This document shows positions 1 through 7,284 of a DNA stretch of 42,392 nucleotides, in pieces. How positions within the stretch are numbered: the stretch's first letter is position 1; every line of letters starts with the position of its first letter. A model generated the notes under the pieces. The model did not search any database. It saw only the letters and a list, made by a program, of their open reading frames with translations, and was not told the origin of the DNA. The stretch comes from an uncultured Clostridia bacterium (GTDB lineage Bacteria; Bacillota; Clostridia; Christensenellales; Aristaeellaceae). The position numbers were made by a program, and so were the translations under genes. The stretch lies in NCBI GenBank assembly GCA_934675735.1, contig CAKURR010000020.1, forward strand, positions 1 through 42,392, read 5' to 3'.

Positions 1-822
1 CGCGAGCTGCAGACCGACGTCTCCCTCCGCGTGGAGGAGACCGACTCCGCCGATTCCTTCCGCGTCAGCGGCCGCGGTGAGCTGCATCTCTCCGTGCTCA
101 TCGAAAATATGCGCCGCCAGGGCTATGAGTTCCAGGTCTCTAAGCCGGAAGTGCTGTTCCACTATGACGAGAACGGCAATAAGCTCGAGCCGATGGAGAA
201 GATGGTCGCCGACGTGCCCAGCGAGTACGCGGGCGCTGTCATCGAGAAAATCGGCCGCCGCCGCGGCGTGATGGATAATATGACCGGTACCGACCGCGTG
301 CGCCTTGAGTTCACCGTGCCGAGCCGCGGCCTGTTCGGCTACCGCAGCGAGTTCATGACCGATACCCGCGGCGAAGGCGTCATGAGCGCCGTGTTCGACC
401 ACTACGAGCCGTATAAGGGCGATATCCCGCACCGTAACGTCGGCGCGCTGGTCTCCACCGAGACGGGCGACGCAGTCATGTATGGCCTGTTCTACGCGCA
501 GGATCGCGGCACGCTGTTCTGCGGCCCGAATACCGCCGTCTATACCGGTATGATCGTCGGCCAGAACGCGCGTCAGGGCGATATCGACGTCAATGTCTGC
601 CGCCAGAAGCACCTGACCTCCATCCGTAACGCCGCCGGCGCCGAAACCGCGATGAAGCTCACCTCCATGCGTACCCTCACGCTCGAAGAGTGCCTGGAGT
701 TCATCGATGATGATGAGCTGCTGGAAATCACCCCGAAGAGCCTGCGTATGCGTAAGCGCGTGCTCGAAACCGAACTCCGTAAGAAGCTCGCCGCTAAAAA
801 GCGCGCCGAGGCCAATAACTGA
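1..822 (+). CDS. typA: TypA/BipA ribosome-associated GTPase, C-terminal part (5' truncated by window)
   Basis: The frame is open to base 1, so 273 C-terminal residues are visible of a protein that is usually about 610 aa; the GTPase domain lies outside the window. The segment GRGELHLSVLIENMRRQGYE is the EF-G-like domain typical of BipA. It is followed by the domain V region (GAVIEKIGRRRG) and the BipA-specific C-terminal domain (LTLEECLEFIDDDELLEITP). BipA is a translational GTPase that binds the 70S ribosome and supports 50S assembly and stress adaptation. The GTG at 31 is internal and not a true start. The stop is followed within 8 nt by a modular palindromic repeat instead of a T-tract terminator. 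Confidence 0.93.
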   Translation, partial: RELQTDVSLRVEETDSADSFRVSGRGELHLSVLIENMRRQGYEFQVSKPEVLFHYDENGNKLEPMEKMVADVPSEYAGAVIEKIGRRRGVMDNMTGTDRVRLEFTVPSRGLFGYRSEFMTDTRGEGVMSAVFDHYEPYKGDIPHRNVGALVSTETGDAVMYGLFYAQDRGTLFCGPNTAVYTGMIVGQNARQGDIDVNVCRQKHLTSIRNAAGAETAMKLTSMRTLTLEECLEFIDDDELLEITPKSLRMRKRVLETELRKKLAAKKRAEANN

Positions 823-829
823 TTTCTTT

Positions 830-910
830 CTTCGAACCGCCGCGAAGCGAAGAAGGGAGCCTGAGGGATTAAATCCCTCAGTGGGGTTTGGGGCAAAGCC
901 CCAACATCCC
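830..910 (+). repeat. Modular palindromic element, copy 1
   Basis: Module I is the GCGAAGCG-type segment at 830-854. Module II is a palindrome at 861-881 with arms CTGAGGGATT around one central base. Module III is a GGGGC/GCCCC hairpin at about 890-902. It fills the first part of the 344-bp gene-free gap after typA. The module I segment is repeated in inverted orientation at 24664-24690. Copy 1 is the only copy whose module I end, not module III, faces the neighbouring stop codon. Confidence 0.75.
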
Positions 911-964
911 CCCATCACGAAGCGATACAAAAACGGGAGTCAGGGAGCGAAGCGTTACCTGACT
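911..964 (+). repeat. Fourth module of the palindromic element (AGTCAGG hairpin)
   Basis: Arms AGTCAGG (938-944) and CCTGACT (958-964) flank a 13-nt loop containing GCGAAGCG. The same arms and a near-identical loop occur at 29626-29652, again directly after a copy of modules I-III. This suggests a four-module long form of the element. Confidence 0.65.
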
Positions 965-1022
965 CTTGAAAAGCCTGTTCAAAATCCGACTGGGATTTTT
1001 CCCGGCCGGATTTTTTGTATTT

Positions 1023-1089
1023 GCGGACGCGCATTCGTGAAGCGGGCGCGTTTTTCACAGAAAAAGGACAGCGCACTGCGCGCCCCTAC
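1023..1089 (-). repeat. 67-bp long form of the GTAGGGGCGCGCA repeat
   Basis: Read on the minus strand this is almost identical (about 62 of 67 positions by eye) to 12081-12147. Both have the two halves of the roughly 25-bp near-palindrome found at 9528, 28718, 32286 and 41918, separated by a shared 43-bp insert. Confidence 0.75.
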
Positions 1090-1115
1090 ATCTTATCTCC
1101 ACTTTTTTGCCTGCA

Positions 1116-1144
1116 TTGCCTGTTTGAACTGTTTCTGCTATAAT
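1116..1144 (+). promoter_or_regulatory. Sigma-70-type promoter for the GT1 glycosyltransferase
   Basis: TTGCCT (1116-1121), a 17-bp spacer, and a perfect TATAAT (1139-1144). It lies 22 bp before the start codon, so the 5' leader is very short. Confidence 0.75.
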
Positions 1145-1166
1145 CATCCTCAAAGGAGGCGCTTCC

Positions 1167-2351
1167 ATGAGCACAATCGTCTTTTTCTGTATCCCCGCCT
1201 ACGGCCATACCAACCCGACGCTCGGCGTTGTGCGCGAGCTGACCGCCCGGGGCCATCAGGTCGTCTATTATTCCTACGACACCATGCGCAAGCCGATTGA
1301 AGCGGCGGGCGCGGCGTTCGTCTCCTGCAACGCTTACGACGCGGAACAGCGCCTTTCCGCCAAGGACGGCGAACGTCTGGGCAGGGATTTGGCCTTTTCC
1401 ACGAAGGTGCTCGTCGATACGACGCTAGCGTTGGATAACGCGATTCTCGGCGATATGCGCGCTCTCGCGCCCGACTGCATCGTCGCGGATTCCATGGCCA
1501 TCTGGGGCAGGCTCATCGCCAAAAAGCTGGGCATTCCGTTCGTTTCCTCCACGACGACGTTCGCCTTCAACCGCCATTCCGCGAAAATCATGAAGCAAAG
1601 CCCCGCGCAGCTCTTCGGCCTGCTCGTCTCCATGCCGAAAATCGGCAGGGAAATCAAGCGTCTGCAAGCGGCGGGCTATCCGGTCAAGAGCGTGCTGGAT
1701 ATCATTCAGAACGACGAAAACACGGATACGATTGTCTATACCTCACCCGAATTTCAGCCGTTCGCCGACACGTTTCCCGCCGAGCACTACGCCTTCGTCG
1801 GCCCATCCATCCGCCCGACGGAAGCACGCATGGAAAAGCCCGCGCAGCCGCTTGCGTATATCTCGCTGGGCACGGTGGTCAACGACCGCCTGCCGTTCTA
1901 TCGGCAGTGCATCGCCGCGCTGGCGGACAGCCCGTACCGCGTCATCCTCTCCGTCGGCGAACAGATTTCGCCCGCCGATTTGAGCGCACTGCCAAGCAAT
2001 ATCGAGGTACACGCGCATGTGGACCAAATCGCCGTGCTTCAAGTCGCGGACGTGTTTCTCACCCACTGCGGCATGAACAGCACCAATGAAGCGCTGTATT
2101 TCGGCGTGCCGCTTGTCATGTTTCCGCAGACGCCCGAGCAGGGCGGCGTGTGTGCGCGCGTGCTTGAGCTTGGCGCGGGCGTGAAGCTCGACAAGCCGGA
2201 AGCCGCATCCATCCGAAAAGCGATTGACGACGTACTCGGCACGTCCGCGTATCGTGAAAAGGCCGCCGAAATCGCCGCAGGCTTCCGCAAATGCACGGGT
2301 GCCAAGGGCGCGGCGGAGAAGATTTTGAGCGTCATCGGCGCGGAGGCGTAA
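1167..2351 (+). CDS. MGT-type UDP-sugar glycosyltransferase (GT1 family)
   Basis: A 394-aa protein of the macrolide-glycosyltransferase (GT1, UGT-like) type. It should transfer a sugar from a nucleotide donor to a small acceptor in the cytoplasm. The N-terminal FFCIPAYGHTNPTLGVVREL is the acceptor-side Rossmann start with the conserved His of GT1 enzymes. The donor-binding signature is around residues 300-340 (HCGMNSTNEALYFGVP, then PQTPEQGGVCARVLELGAG). Length fits the family. The ATG at 1167 has AAAGGAGG nine bases upstream. The gene stands alone between its own promoter and terminator. The acceptor cannot be deduced; such enzymes glycosylate lipids, macrolides or flavonoids. Confidence 0.9.
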   Translation: MSTIVFFCIPAYGHTNPTLGVVRELTARGHQVVYYSYDTMRKPIEAAGAAFVSCNAYDAEQRLSAKDGERLGRDLAFSTKVLVDTTLALDNAILGDMRALAPDCIVADSMAIWGRLIAKKLGIPFVSSTTTFAFNRHSAKIMKQSPAQLFGLLVSMPKIGREIKRLQAAGYPVKSVLDIIQNDENTDTIVYTSPEFQPFADTFPAEHYAFVGPSIRPTEARMEKPAQPLAYISLGTVVNDRLPFYRQCIAALADSPYRVILSVGEQISPADLSALPSNIEVHAHVDQIAVLQVADVFLTHCGMNSTNEALYFGVPLVMFPQTPEQGGVCARVLELGAGVKLDKPEAASIRKAIDDVLGTSAYREKAAEIAAGFRKCTGAKGAAEKILSVIGAEA

Positions 2352-2384
2352 TTGGCAATCCTTTGTCAACCCCAAAACCGCAAA

Positions 2385-2440
2385 AGCTTATGGTTCATGA
2401 ACAACTTTTCATTTTGTCGCATGCACCATAAGCTGTTTTT
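2385..2440 (+). terminator. Probable intrinsic terminator after the glycosyltransferase
   Basis: Arms AGCTTATGGT (2385-2394) and ACCATAAGCT (2425-2434) are perfectly complementary and followed by G and five T. The loop is long (30 nt) but contains further TTCATG/CATGCA complementarity. Confidence 0.65.
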
Positions 2441-2497
2441 AACTTTTTGGATGGTTTTTCCATGCTTCGGTTTGTTTGATTATAACAGTTATTATTC

Positions 2498-2520
2498 AAT
2501 TTGTCACAGACTGACAAATT
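2498..2520 (+). promoter_or_regulatory. Operator-like inverted repeat
   Basis: Arms AATTTGTC and GACAAATT are a perfect 8-bp inverted repeat with a 7-bp centre. It lies 13 bp upstream of the -35 box of the promoter at 2534, where an activator or repressor could bind. It has no T-tract, so it is probably not a terminator. Confidence 0.4.
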
Positions 2521-2533
2521 TGCCCTCCGCCTA

Positions 2534-2563
2534 TTTACAACAGCCGCTCTTTTGTGTTATCAT
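2534..2563 (+). promoter_or_regulatory. Promoter for the 53-aa membrane peptide
   Basis: TTTACA (2534-2539), an 18-bp spacer, and TATCAT (2558-2563), about 100 bp before the ATG at 2662. The leader between them holds no other obvious structure. Confidence 0.5.
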
Positions 2564-2661
2564 CTCTGCCAACAGAAGGAAAGCGCCGCAAAGCAGGCGC
2601 GAGCCGCTTCTGTTGATATAAGCTTCTGTTCCTGTATAGACAGAAAAAGGAGGTCTTTTGA

Positions 2662-2823
2662 ATGCTCAATGCGAATGTTGCTTTTACGAACGGCGCAGAC
2701 CGTATCGGCGAAGCGCGCACCGTTTCGGCGCGCGAGCTGTTCTCCGTGGCGGGCTTTATTTTCGGCATGGCGGTTTCCGTCATGGCGGCGACGGGCCTTG
2801 CTCAGCTGATTGCAATGCTGTAA
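2662..2823 (+). CDS. Small single-span membrane peptide, unknown function
   Basis: A 53-aa ORF starting at ATG 2662 behind AAAGGAGG at a good distance. The first 25 residues are polar (MLNANVAFTNGADRIGEART), followed by one hydrophobic helix from about residue 27 to the end (LFSVAGFIFGMAVSVMAATG). The strong ribosome binding site, its own promoter and a terminator 90 bp downstream argue that it is real. It has no family I recognise. A transmembrane signalling or small stress peptide is possible, but the sequence does not show which. Confidence 0.6.
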   Translation: MLNANVAFTNGADRIGEARTVSARELFSVAGFIFGMAVSVMAATGLAQLIAML

Positions 2824-2912
2824 GCGGCCCAGAGGCCGCATGCACAGCCGCCTGCGTGTGCACGCCTATCATGCGCACTCGGGCGAAGCTTATGTGATTT
2901 CCCATAAAGCAG

Positions 2913-2960
2913 AAAAGACCGAAGTCTGCGGCTGAAACAGCGCACAGCTTCGGTCTTTTT
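2913..2960. terminator. Bidirectional terminator
   Basis: Stem AAAAGACCGAAG (2913-2924) pairs with CTTCGGTCTTTTT (2948-2960). A-rich and T-rich flanks let it act for the rightward 53-aa gene and for the leftward amylase-mscS operon that ends at 2965. Confidence 0.8.
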
Positions 2961-2964
2961 GCGT

Positions 2965-3168
2965 TTACAAAATCATCGCCATCAGCCAACAGATAAGCGC
3001 GCCGACGGCGGAATAGAAAATCAGCGTCACCAGCCATTTCTTGATGTGCGCCTTCACGGGGATATACGGCATCAAATCCTCCGTCCCCGGAATCACCCGG
3101 GCTTTCGTGCGGCCCACCCAGAGGCCGTCGATAATGCCTTCGATGATGACGTTCATCGTCAAGCTCAT
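2965..3168 (-). CDS. Small membrane protein, unknown function
   Basis: A 67-aa protein, polar for its first 45 residues with one hydrophobic helix near the C-terminus (WLVTLIFYSAVGALICWLMA). It is the last gene of the leftward amylase-mscS-DUF4177 series, 14 bp after the preceding stop and just before the bidirectional terminator. ATG 3168 is used; an internal ATG at 3156 has a comparable ribosome binding site and cannot be excluded. I do not recognise the family. Confidence 0.6.
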   Translation of the reverse strand: MSLTMNVIIEGIIDGLWVGRTKARVIPGTEDLMPYIPVKAHIKKWLVTLIFYSAVGALICWLMAMIL

Positions 3169-3182
3169 CTCTTGTGCTGCGA

Positions 3183-3362
3183 TTATTTTTCCTTAAAGAA
3201 GATGCCAATCATCGCGCCGCCCAGATCGTTGGGCGAAATCACCTGCTGCAATTCCCATCCCTCGGCGACAAGCGCGTTGATGTTGTCCTCCATCTGCTTC
3301 ATGTCCTTTTCACGGGTAAGATTGAAGCCTTTGTTCAGGTTGACCACCTTGTATTCCTTCAT
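3183..3362 (-). CDS. DUF4177-like small protein
   Basis: A 59-aa ORF with the pattern of DUF4177 proteins: an N-terminal MKEYKVVNL strand, a central helix (MKQMEDNINALVAEGWELQQV) with the WEL motif, and a C-terminal IGIFFKEK strand. ATG 3362 follows a modest AAGAAGAG site. It lies between mscS (40 bp) and the 67-aa membrane gene (14 bp), apparently in one transcript. DUF4177 proteins are small cytoplasmic proteins of unknown role. Confidence 0.7.
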   Translation of the reverse strand: MKEYKVVNLNKGFNLTREKDMKQMEDNINALVAEGWELQQVISPNDLGGAMIGIFFKEK

Positions 3363-3402
3363 AAAATCGCTCTTCTTTCGTTTGCGCTCAGAAAACGCGT
3401 TT

Positions 3403-4236
3403 TCACGCGTCCCCGTTCTTGATATACGTCGAATCCGACAGCACGACGATGTTCCGCGCCTTGAGTTCCTGCCGAATCAGCAGCATGAACTGATAATAGA
3501 CGTCCCAATACGCTTCAGTCGGCACATAGACGCGCGCAACGTATTCAATCGCGCCCGCCTGATAGGCGTTGATGCCGACGAACGGCGGCTGAGCGGCTTC
3601 ATAGCCCTTCCCCGCGCGCTCGCAGGCCGCCATCAGCGCCTCCAGCACCGTATCGGTGTCGATTTCAAAGCCGAGCCAGAGCTTCGCGTCCACGCGCCGA
3701 TACGTCTTTTCCGTGTAATTGACGATGCGTTCGGCGGAAAGCTCCTTGTTGGGAATCATCACGGCCTTGTTATCCGGCGTGACCAGATGGGTATACATCA
3801 GCCCGATGCGTTCCACCGTGCCCTCCGCATTCTCCGTGCTGATGAAGCTGCCCGCGGCAAACGGCTTGGCGAGCAGAATCACCATGCCGCTGACCACGTT
3901 CGCCAGCACATCCTGCACCGAGAGCGAAACGGCCAGCGCAAACAGGCTCAGCAGCGCCACCAGGCTGGTAATCGGCACATCCAGCTGACCCGCCACCATC
4001 GTGATAAGCACGATGACCATCACAATCCGCGCCGCCGCCGTCAAAAAACTGAGCATCGCCTTATCCAGCGGCAGCTTGGCCACCAGCCGGTTCAGCGCCT
4101 GCATGACGATTTTGATGATGACTGCGCCGATGACGAGAATCAGCCCCGCGCCAATCCACTTATCCATCGTCGCGTCGTGCAGCGCGCCGACGACTTCCGT
4201 TACCTGTTCCGGCGTAAACGCTTCTTCGGTATTCAT
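3403..4236 (-). CDS. Small-conductance mechanosensitive channel, MscS family
   Basis: A 277-aa protein of MscS size, acting as an inner-membrane emergency valve that opens on hypo-osmotic shock. Three hydrophobic helices occur at about 30-50, 68-88 and 95-130. The last continues into the conserved MscS pore/beta-domain junction (SLSVQDVLANVVSGMVILLA, then KPFAAGSFI). The remaining beta and C-terminal domains are of normal length. Its ATG overlaps the amylase stop (ATGA) and uses a GGAGG site inside the amylase gene, so the two are translationally coupled. Pairing a channel with a sugar hydrolase may be incidental. Confidence 0.9.
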   Translation of the reverse strand: MNTEEAFTPEQVTEVVGALHDATMDKWIGAGLILVIGAVIIKIVMQALNRLVAKLPLDKAMLSFLTAAARIVMVIVLITMVAGQLDVPITSLVALLSLFALAVSLSVQDVLANVVSGMVILLAKPFAAGSFISTENAEGTVERIGLMYTHLVTPDNKAVMIPNKELSAERIVNYTEKTYRRVDAKLWLGFEIDTDTVLEALMAACERAGKGYEAAQPPFVGINAYQAGAIEYVARVYVPTEAYWDVYYQFMLLIRQELKARNIVVLSDSTYIKNGDA

Positions 4237-5993
4237 GCCTCCGCCCTTTCGAGCACCGCGCCTTCGCAGGCGCCCAGCGCGAGCGTCACATAGCCGCCCT
4301 GCGCCTTATGCGTTCTGCCGCTCAGCAGGTCGCGAACCGCCTTGCAGCCCGCCAGCTCTTTCGGCAGACGCACCATGCGACGAAGCGCTCGATCCGATGT
4401 ATTCAACACGCAGAGCACGGTTTCCTGCTCGGTTTGGCGCAGATAGGCATACAATCCATCCTCGCCGACCTCCCACGTCTTGAGCGTGCCCTCGCGAAGC
4501 ACCCCGCTGGCGTTCCGCATGTGCGTCAGGCGCTTGTAATAGGCCAGCATCGGGTTGTTTTTCACCCTGTTCCACGTCATGCTTCGGCGGCAGTCCGGAT
4601 CGGGGCCGCCGCGCATGCCCAGCTCGTCGCCGTAATAGATGACGGGCACGCCCGGGTGCGTCATCTGGAAGAACGCCGCCGCGCGCATGGATTTCACACG
4701 CCCGCCGCAGCGGGTCAGCATGCGCGCCGTGTCGTGGCTGGAGAGGAAATTCCACATGGAGTTCTGCACCTCCTGCGGATAGAGCATCATCGCGCGGTTG
4801 ATGCCCGCGTCGAACTGCGCCAGCGACCAATGGCGGTCGGCGAAGAATTTCCAAATCGCCTCGGAGAGCACGTAATGCATCGTGCCGTCGAACATGTCGC
4901 CGACGGTGCACCACTCGCGCGAATCATGCCAGCATTCGGCAATCATAATCGCGTTCGGGTTCGTCTCCAGCACGGCGCGGCGGAACTGCCGCCAGAAATC
5001 GGGGTAGACCTCCGGCGAAACATCCAGCCGCCAGCCGTCCACATGCGCCTCGCGCAGCCAATAGCGCCCCACGTCGAGGAAATACGCCGCGCAGGCTTCA
5101 TTCTGCATGTTCAGCTTGGGCATGTAGGCCCAGTTCTCGCCGAAGGTCATGTAGCCGCCGGGATACTGCTCCCCGAAGAAAAACCAGTCGTAATACGGCG
5201 AATCCTTGCCCTTTTCCATCGCGTCCTTAAACGGCGCAAAGCCCAGACCGCTGTGGTTGAACACGCCGTCGAGCACGATGCGGATATTCCGCTCATGCAG
5301 TGCGTCGGCCAGATTGCGCAAATCCTCGAGCGTGCCCAGCAGCGGGTCGATTTGATAATAGTCGAACGTGTTGTAGCGGTGGGAGGTATCCGACAGGAAA
5401 ATCGGCGTCATGTAGACCACGCCCACGCCCAGTTCGGCCAGATACGGCACAGCTTCCAAAATGCCCTTGAGGTTGCCGCCGAAGCGGTATTCGTTCGCCA
5501 CGCGCTTGCTGCCCCACGGCTCGACCGCCTCCTCGCCCGGGATATCCACACGGCGGAATCTGTCCGGAAAGATCTGATAGCCGACGCAGCCGCGTGCCCA
5601 CTGCGGCTTTTTCTTCGCGGGGTAGGCGTGCGCGTAGTGGAATCCGTTCACCCACGCGGCGTATTCGGGCATGGCGCGCGTGCCGTCCGCGTCGTGCAGC
5701 AGCGTCACGTCGCCCGCGCGCAGCACAAAGGCGTAGACGATGCGCGGGTCGTGCGGCGTGAACACCGCCTGCCAAACCTCGCGGTTCTCATCGCGCCACA
5801 TGCGCTCCATCGGGGTATCCGCCGCGCGGTCAAACGGCTCGCCCGGACCGTAGTTGTCGGCATGGCGCAGCGTCACCGCGTCAAACTCATCGGCGGCTGT
5901 CGTCAGGCGGATGCACACGCGCCCGTCGCTGAGCGTGTGGCGGTCCTCCAGCCACGGCATGTGGCGAATCGCGGCAATTTGCAAGCTTTTCAT
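4233..5993 (-). CDS. GH13 alpha-amylase family enzyme (neopullulanase/cyclomaltodextrinase-like)
   Basis: A 586-aa cytoplasmic glycosidase with no signal peptide, expected to cleave maltodextrins or cyclodextrins. Residues 1-125 resemble the N-terminal module of neopullulanase-type enzymes. The (beta/alpha)8 barrel carries all four GH13 regions: DGVFNH at 242-247, GWRLDVS with nucleophile Asp324, IAEC with acid/base Glu353, and SSHD with His420-Asp421. The start is placed at ATG 5993, behind AAAGGAAAAG, rather than an in-frame codon at 6020. It heads a leftward operon with mscS. Beta-phosphoglucomutase is encoded nearby at 7285, consistent with a maltodextrin-to-glucose-6-phosphate route. Confidence 0.92.
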   Translation of the reverse strand: MKSLQIAAIRHMPWLEDRHTLSDGRVCIRLTTAADEFDAVTLRHADNYGPGEPFDRAADTPMERMWRDENREVWQAVFTPHDPRIVYAFVLRAGDVTLLHDADGTRAMPEYAAWVNGFHYAHAYPAKKKPQWARGCVGYQIFPDRFRRVDIPGEEAVEPWGSKRVANEYRFGGNLKGILEAVPYLAELGVGVVYMTPIFLSDTSHRYNTFDYYQIDPLLGTLEDLRNLADALHERNIRIVLDGVFNHSGLGFAPFKDAMEKGKDSPYYDWFFFGEQYPGGYMTFGENWAYMPKLNMQNEACAAYFLDVGRYWLREAHVDGWRLDVSPEVYPDFWRQFRRAVLETNPNAIMIAECWHDSREWCTVGDMFDGTMHYVLSEAIWKFFADRHWSLAQFDAGINRAMMLYPQEVQNSMWNFLSSHDTARMLTRCGGRVKSMRAAAFFQMTHPGVPVIYYGDELGMRGGPDPDCRRSMTWNRVKNNPMLAYYKRLTHMRNASGVLREGTLKTWEVGEDGLYAYLRQTEQETVLCVLNTSDRALRRMVRLPKELAGCKAVRDLLSGRTHKAQGGYVTLALGACEGAVLERAEA

Positions 5994-6014
5994 GTTCTTT
6001 TCCTTTCTCACGCG

Positions 6015-6049
6015 CGGCACAATGTAGAAATCAATACTAGATTGTGCCG
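6015..6049. promoter_or_regulatory. Inverted repeat between amylase and degV, possible operator
   Basis: Perfect 9-bp arms CGGCACAAT (6015-6023) and ATTGTGCCG (6041-6049) are separated by 17 bp. They lie 22 bp upstream of the amylase ATG and end 8 bp before the -35 of the degV promoter, so they could control either divergent gene or form a cruciform. Confidence 0.45.
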
Positions 6050-6057
6050 TACAGTGG

Positions 6058-6086
6058 TTGACATACTTCCGAAAAAATCTTATAAT
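6058..6086 (+). promoter_or_regulatory. Perfect consensus sigma-70 promoter of degV
   Basis: TTGACA (6058-6063), exactly 17 bp, TATAAT (6081-6086). The start codon is 49 bp downstream behind GGGAGG. This is the strongest promoter in the window by consensus. Confidence 0.9.
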
Positions 6087-6134
6087 AATAATGAAACCAG
6101 ATTTTGAACCGACGGATATTGGGAGGCCCTTGTT

Positions 6135-6977
6135 ATGACGATTCTTGCCGACAGCTGCTGCGACTTATCCCCCGAACTGCTCAAAAAAACGCAGGCCAAA
6201 GTCGCGCCGCTGACCATTACCATAGACGATACTCATTATGTGGACGACGGCACGGTGGATATCCCGCCTTATCTGGCCGCGATGAAGGCCAGCAAAAATC
6301 CCGTCCGCTCCGCCTGCCCCTCCCCCGACCTGTATGCCGAAGATATTAAGGCCGCGGCGGGCGACTGCTTCATCGTGACGCTTTCCTCCAAGCTTTCCGG
6401 CTCGCACAATGCGGCGGCGCTGGGCGCGCAGCTCGCGGAAGAAGAACAGCCGGAGAAGAAGGTGCACATCTTTGACAGCGAAAGCGCCAGTGCGGGCGAA
6501 ACCTATCTTGCGCTGATGATTCACGACCTCATCGCCGCAGGCAAGACCTTTGAGCAGATTGTCGATGCCGTGGAGGAAAAGATCCGCTCCATGCACACGC
6601 TGTTCGTGCTCGACTCGCTGGATAACCTCGTCAAGAACGGCCGCATCAGCAAGACCGTCGCTCTGCTGGCCAACGTGCTTTCCATTCGCCTGTTGATGAG
6701 CGACGACGGCCACGGCGCGATTAAGAACATCAGCAAGGCGCGCGGCATCAAGGGCGCGCTCACGCAGATGGTGGAAACCTGCCGCAAGCACACCGAAGGG
6801 CTTGCCGCTGCTTCTCAGCGGCTCGTCATCTCCTACTGCAACTGCCCCGAGCGCGCGCGGCAGGTTCGCGATATGATTCGCGAAAAGTGCCCCGCCATCG
6901 GCGAAATCGTGATGACCCCGACCTCCGCACTCTCCTCGATGTACGCCAACGACGGCGGCGTGGTCATCGCGTATTGA
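6135..6977 (+). CDS. DegV family fatty-acid-binding protein (FakB-like)
   Basis: A 280-aa protein of the DegV/FakB family, which holds a fatty acid for phosphorylation by the kinase FakA in membrane lipid synthesis. It has the family start ILADSCCDLSPELLKK, the ligand motif SACPSPDLY (around residue 57), VTLSSKLSGSHNAA (around 80) and FDSESAS (around 115). Length is normal. The ATG at 6135 follows GGGAGG. It is monocistronic, between a perfect promoter and two strong terminators. No fakA is visible nearby. Confidence 0.92.
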   Translation: MTILADSCCDLSPELLKKTQAKVAPLTITIDDTHYVDDGTVDIPPYLAAMKASKNPVRSACPSPDLYAEDIKAAAGDCFIVTLSSKLSGSHNAAALGAQLAEEEQPEKKVHIFDSESASAGETYLALMIHDLIAAGKTFEQIVDAVEEKIRSMHTLFVLDSLDNLVKNGRISKTVALLANVLSIRLLMSDDGHGAIKNISKARGIKGALTQMVETCRKHTEGLAAASQRLVISYCNCPERARQVRDMIREKCPAIGEIVMTPTSALSSMYANDGGVVIAY

Positions 6978-6978
6978 T

Positions 6979-7004
6979 ACTCCTTCAGTCAGCTTGTTGA
7001 CATA
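6979..7004 (+). repeat. Half copy of the ACTCCTTCAGTCAGC repeat end
   Basis: ACTCCTTCAGTCAGCTT at the degV stop codon matches one end of the 27354-27516 element. No matching inverted end was seen in the following 280 bp, so it is probably a remnant or solo end. Confidence 0.5.
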
Positions 7005-7065
7005 AGCAAACTTAGCTTGAATAGCAAAATTAAGAAATTCAGCTATTCTTTCATTTACGGAAAGG

Positions 7066-7102
7066 GCTATTCTCCCCCCTTCAGGGGGAGAATAGCTTTT
7101 TT
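7066..7102 (+). terminator. Intrinsic terminator of degV
   Basis: A perfect 13-bp stem (7066-7078 with 7084-7096), a 5-nt loop, and six T. Confidence 0.9.
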
Positions 7103-7115
7103 GTCTACAGTCTGC

Positions 7116-7142
7116 AGCTTCCTCGAAGAGGAAGCTTTTTTT
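7116..7142 (+). terminator. Second hairpin terminator after degV
   Basis: AGCTTCCT (7116-7123) pairs with AGGAAGCT (7129-7136), followed by a run of T to 7142. It sits 14 bp after the first terminator and reinforces it. Confidence 0.7.
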
Positions 7143-7199
7143 AAGCCCAAAAGCAAATTCAGCGCAAAGCAAGGACGCGTCCTGCGCTTCATTTTTGCT

Positions 7200-7284
7200 G
7201 CTTTATCGCGCAGCGATAAAGCATTGCGGAAGTCCGGAAACCTAAGGTTTCCGGTGGGATGCAGGGGCAAAGCCCCGCACGTCC
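7200..7284 (+). repeat. Modular palindromic element, copy 2
   Basis: Module I CTTTATCGC/GCGATAAAG (7201-7221), module II with arms CCGGAAACCT (7234-7254), module III GGGGC/GCCCC (7264-7276). Module III ends 8 nt from the stop codon of the leftward pgmB-like gene, so in that gene's mRNA the three hairpins directly follow the stop. Confidence 0.8.

Noticed and set aside
861..902. Intrinsic terminator directly after typA
   Set aside because: The hairpins lack T-tracts and match the modular repeat; termination there is possible but not shown.
4308..6107. A 599-aa plus-strand frame opposite the amylase
   Set aside because: The amylase strand has all GH13 motifs; this frame has none.
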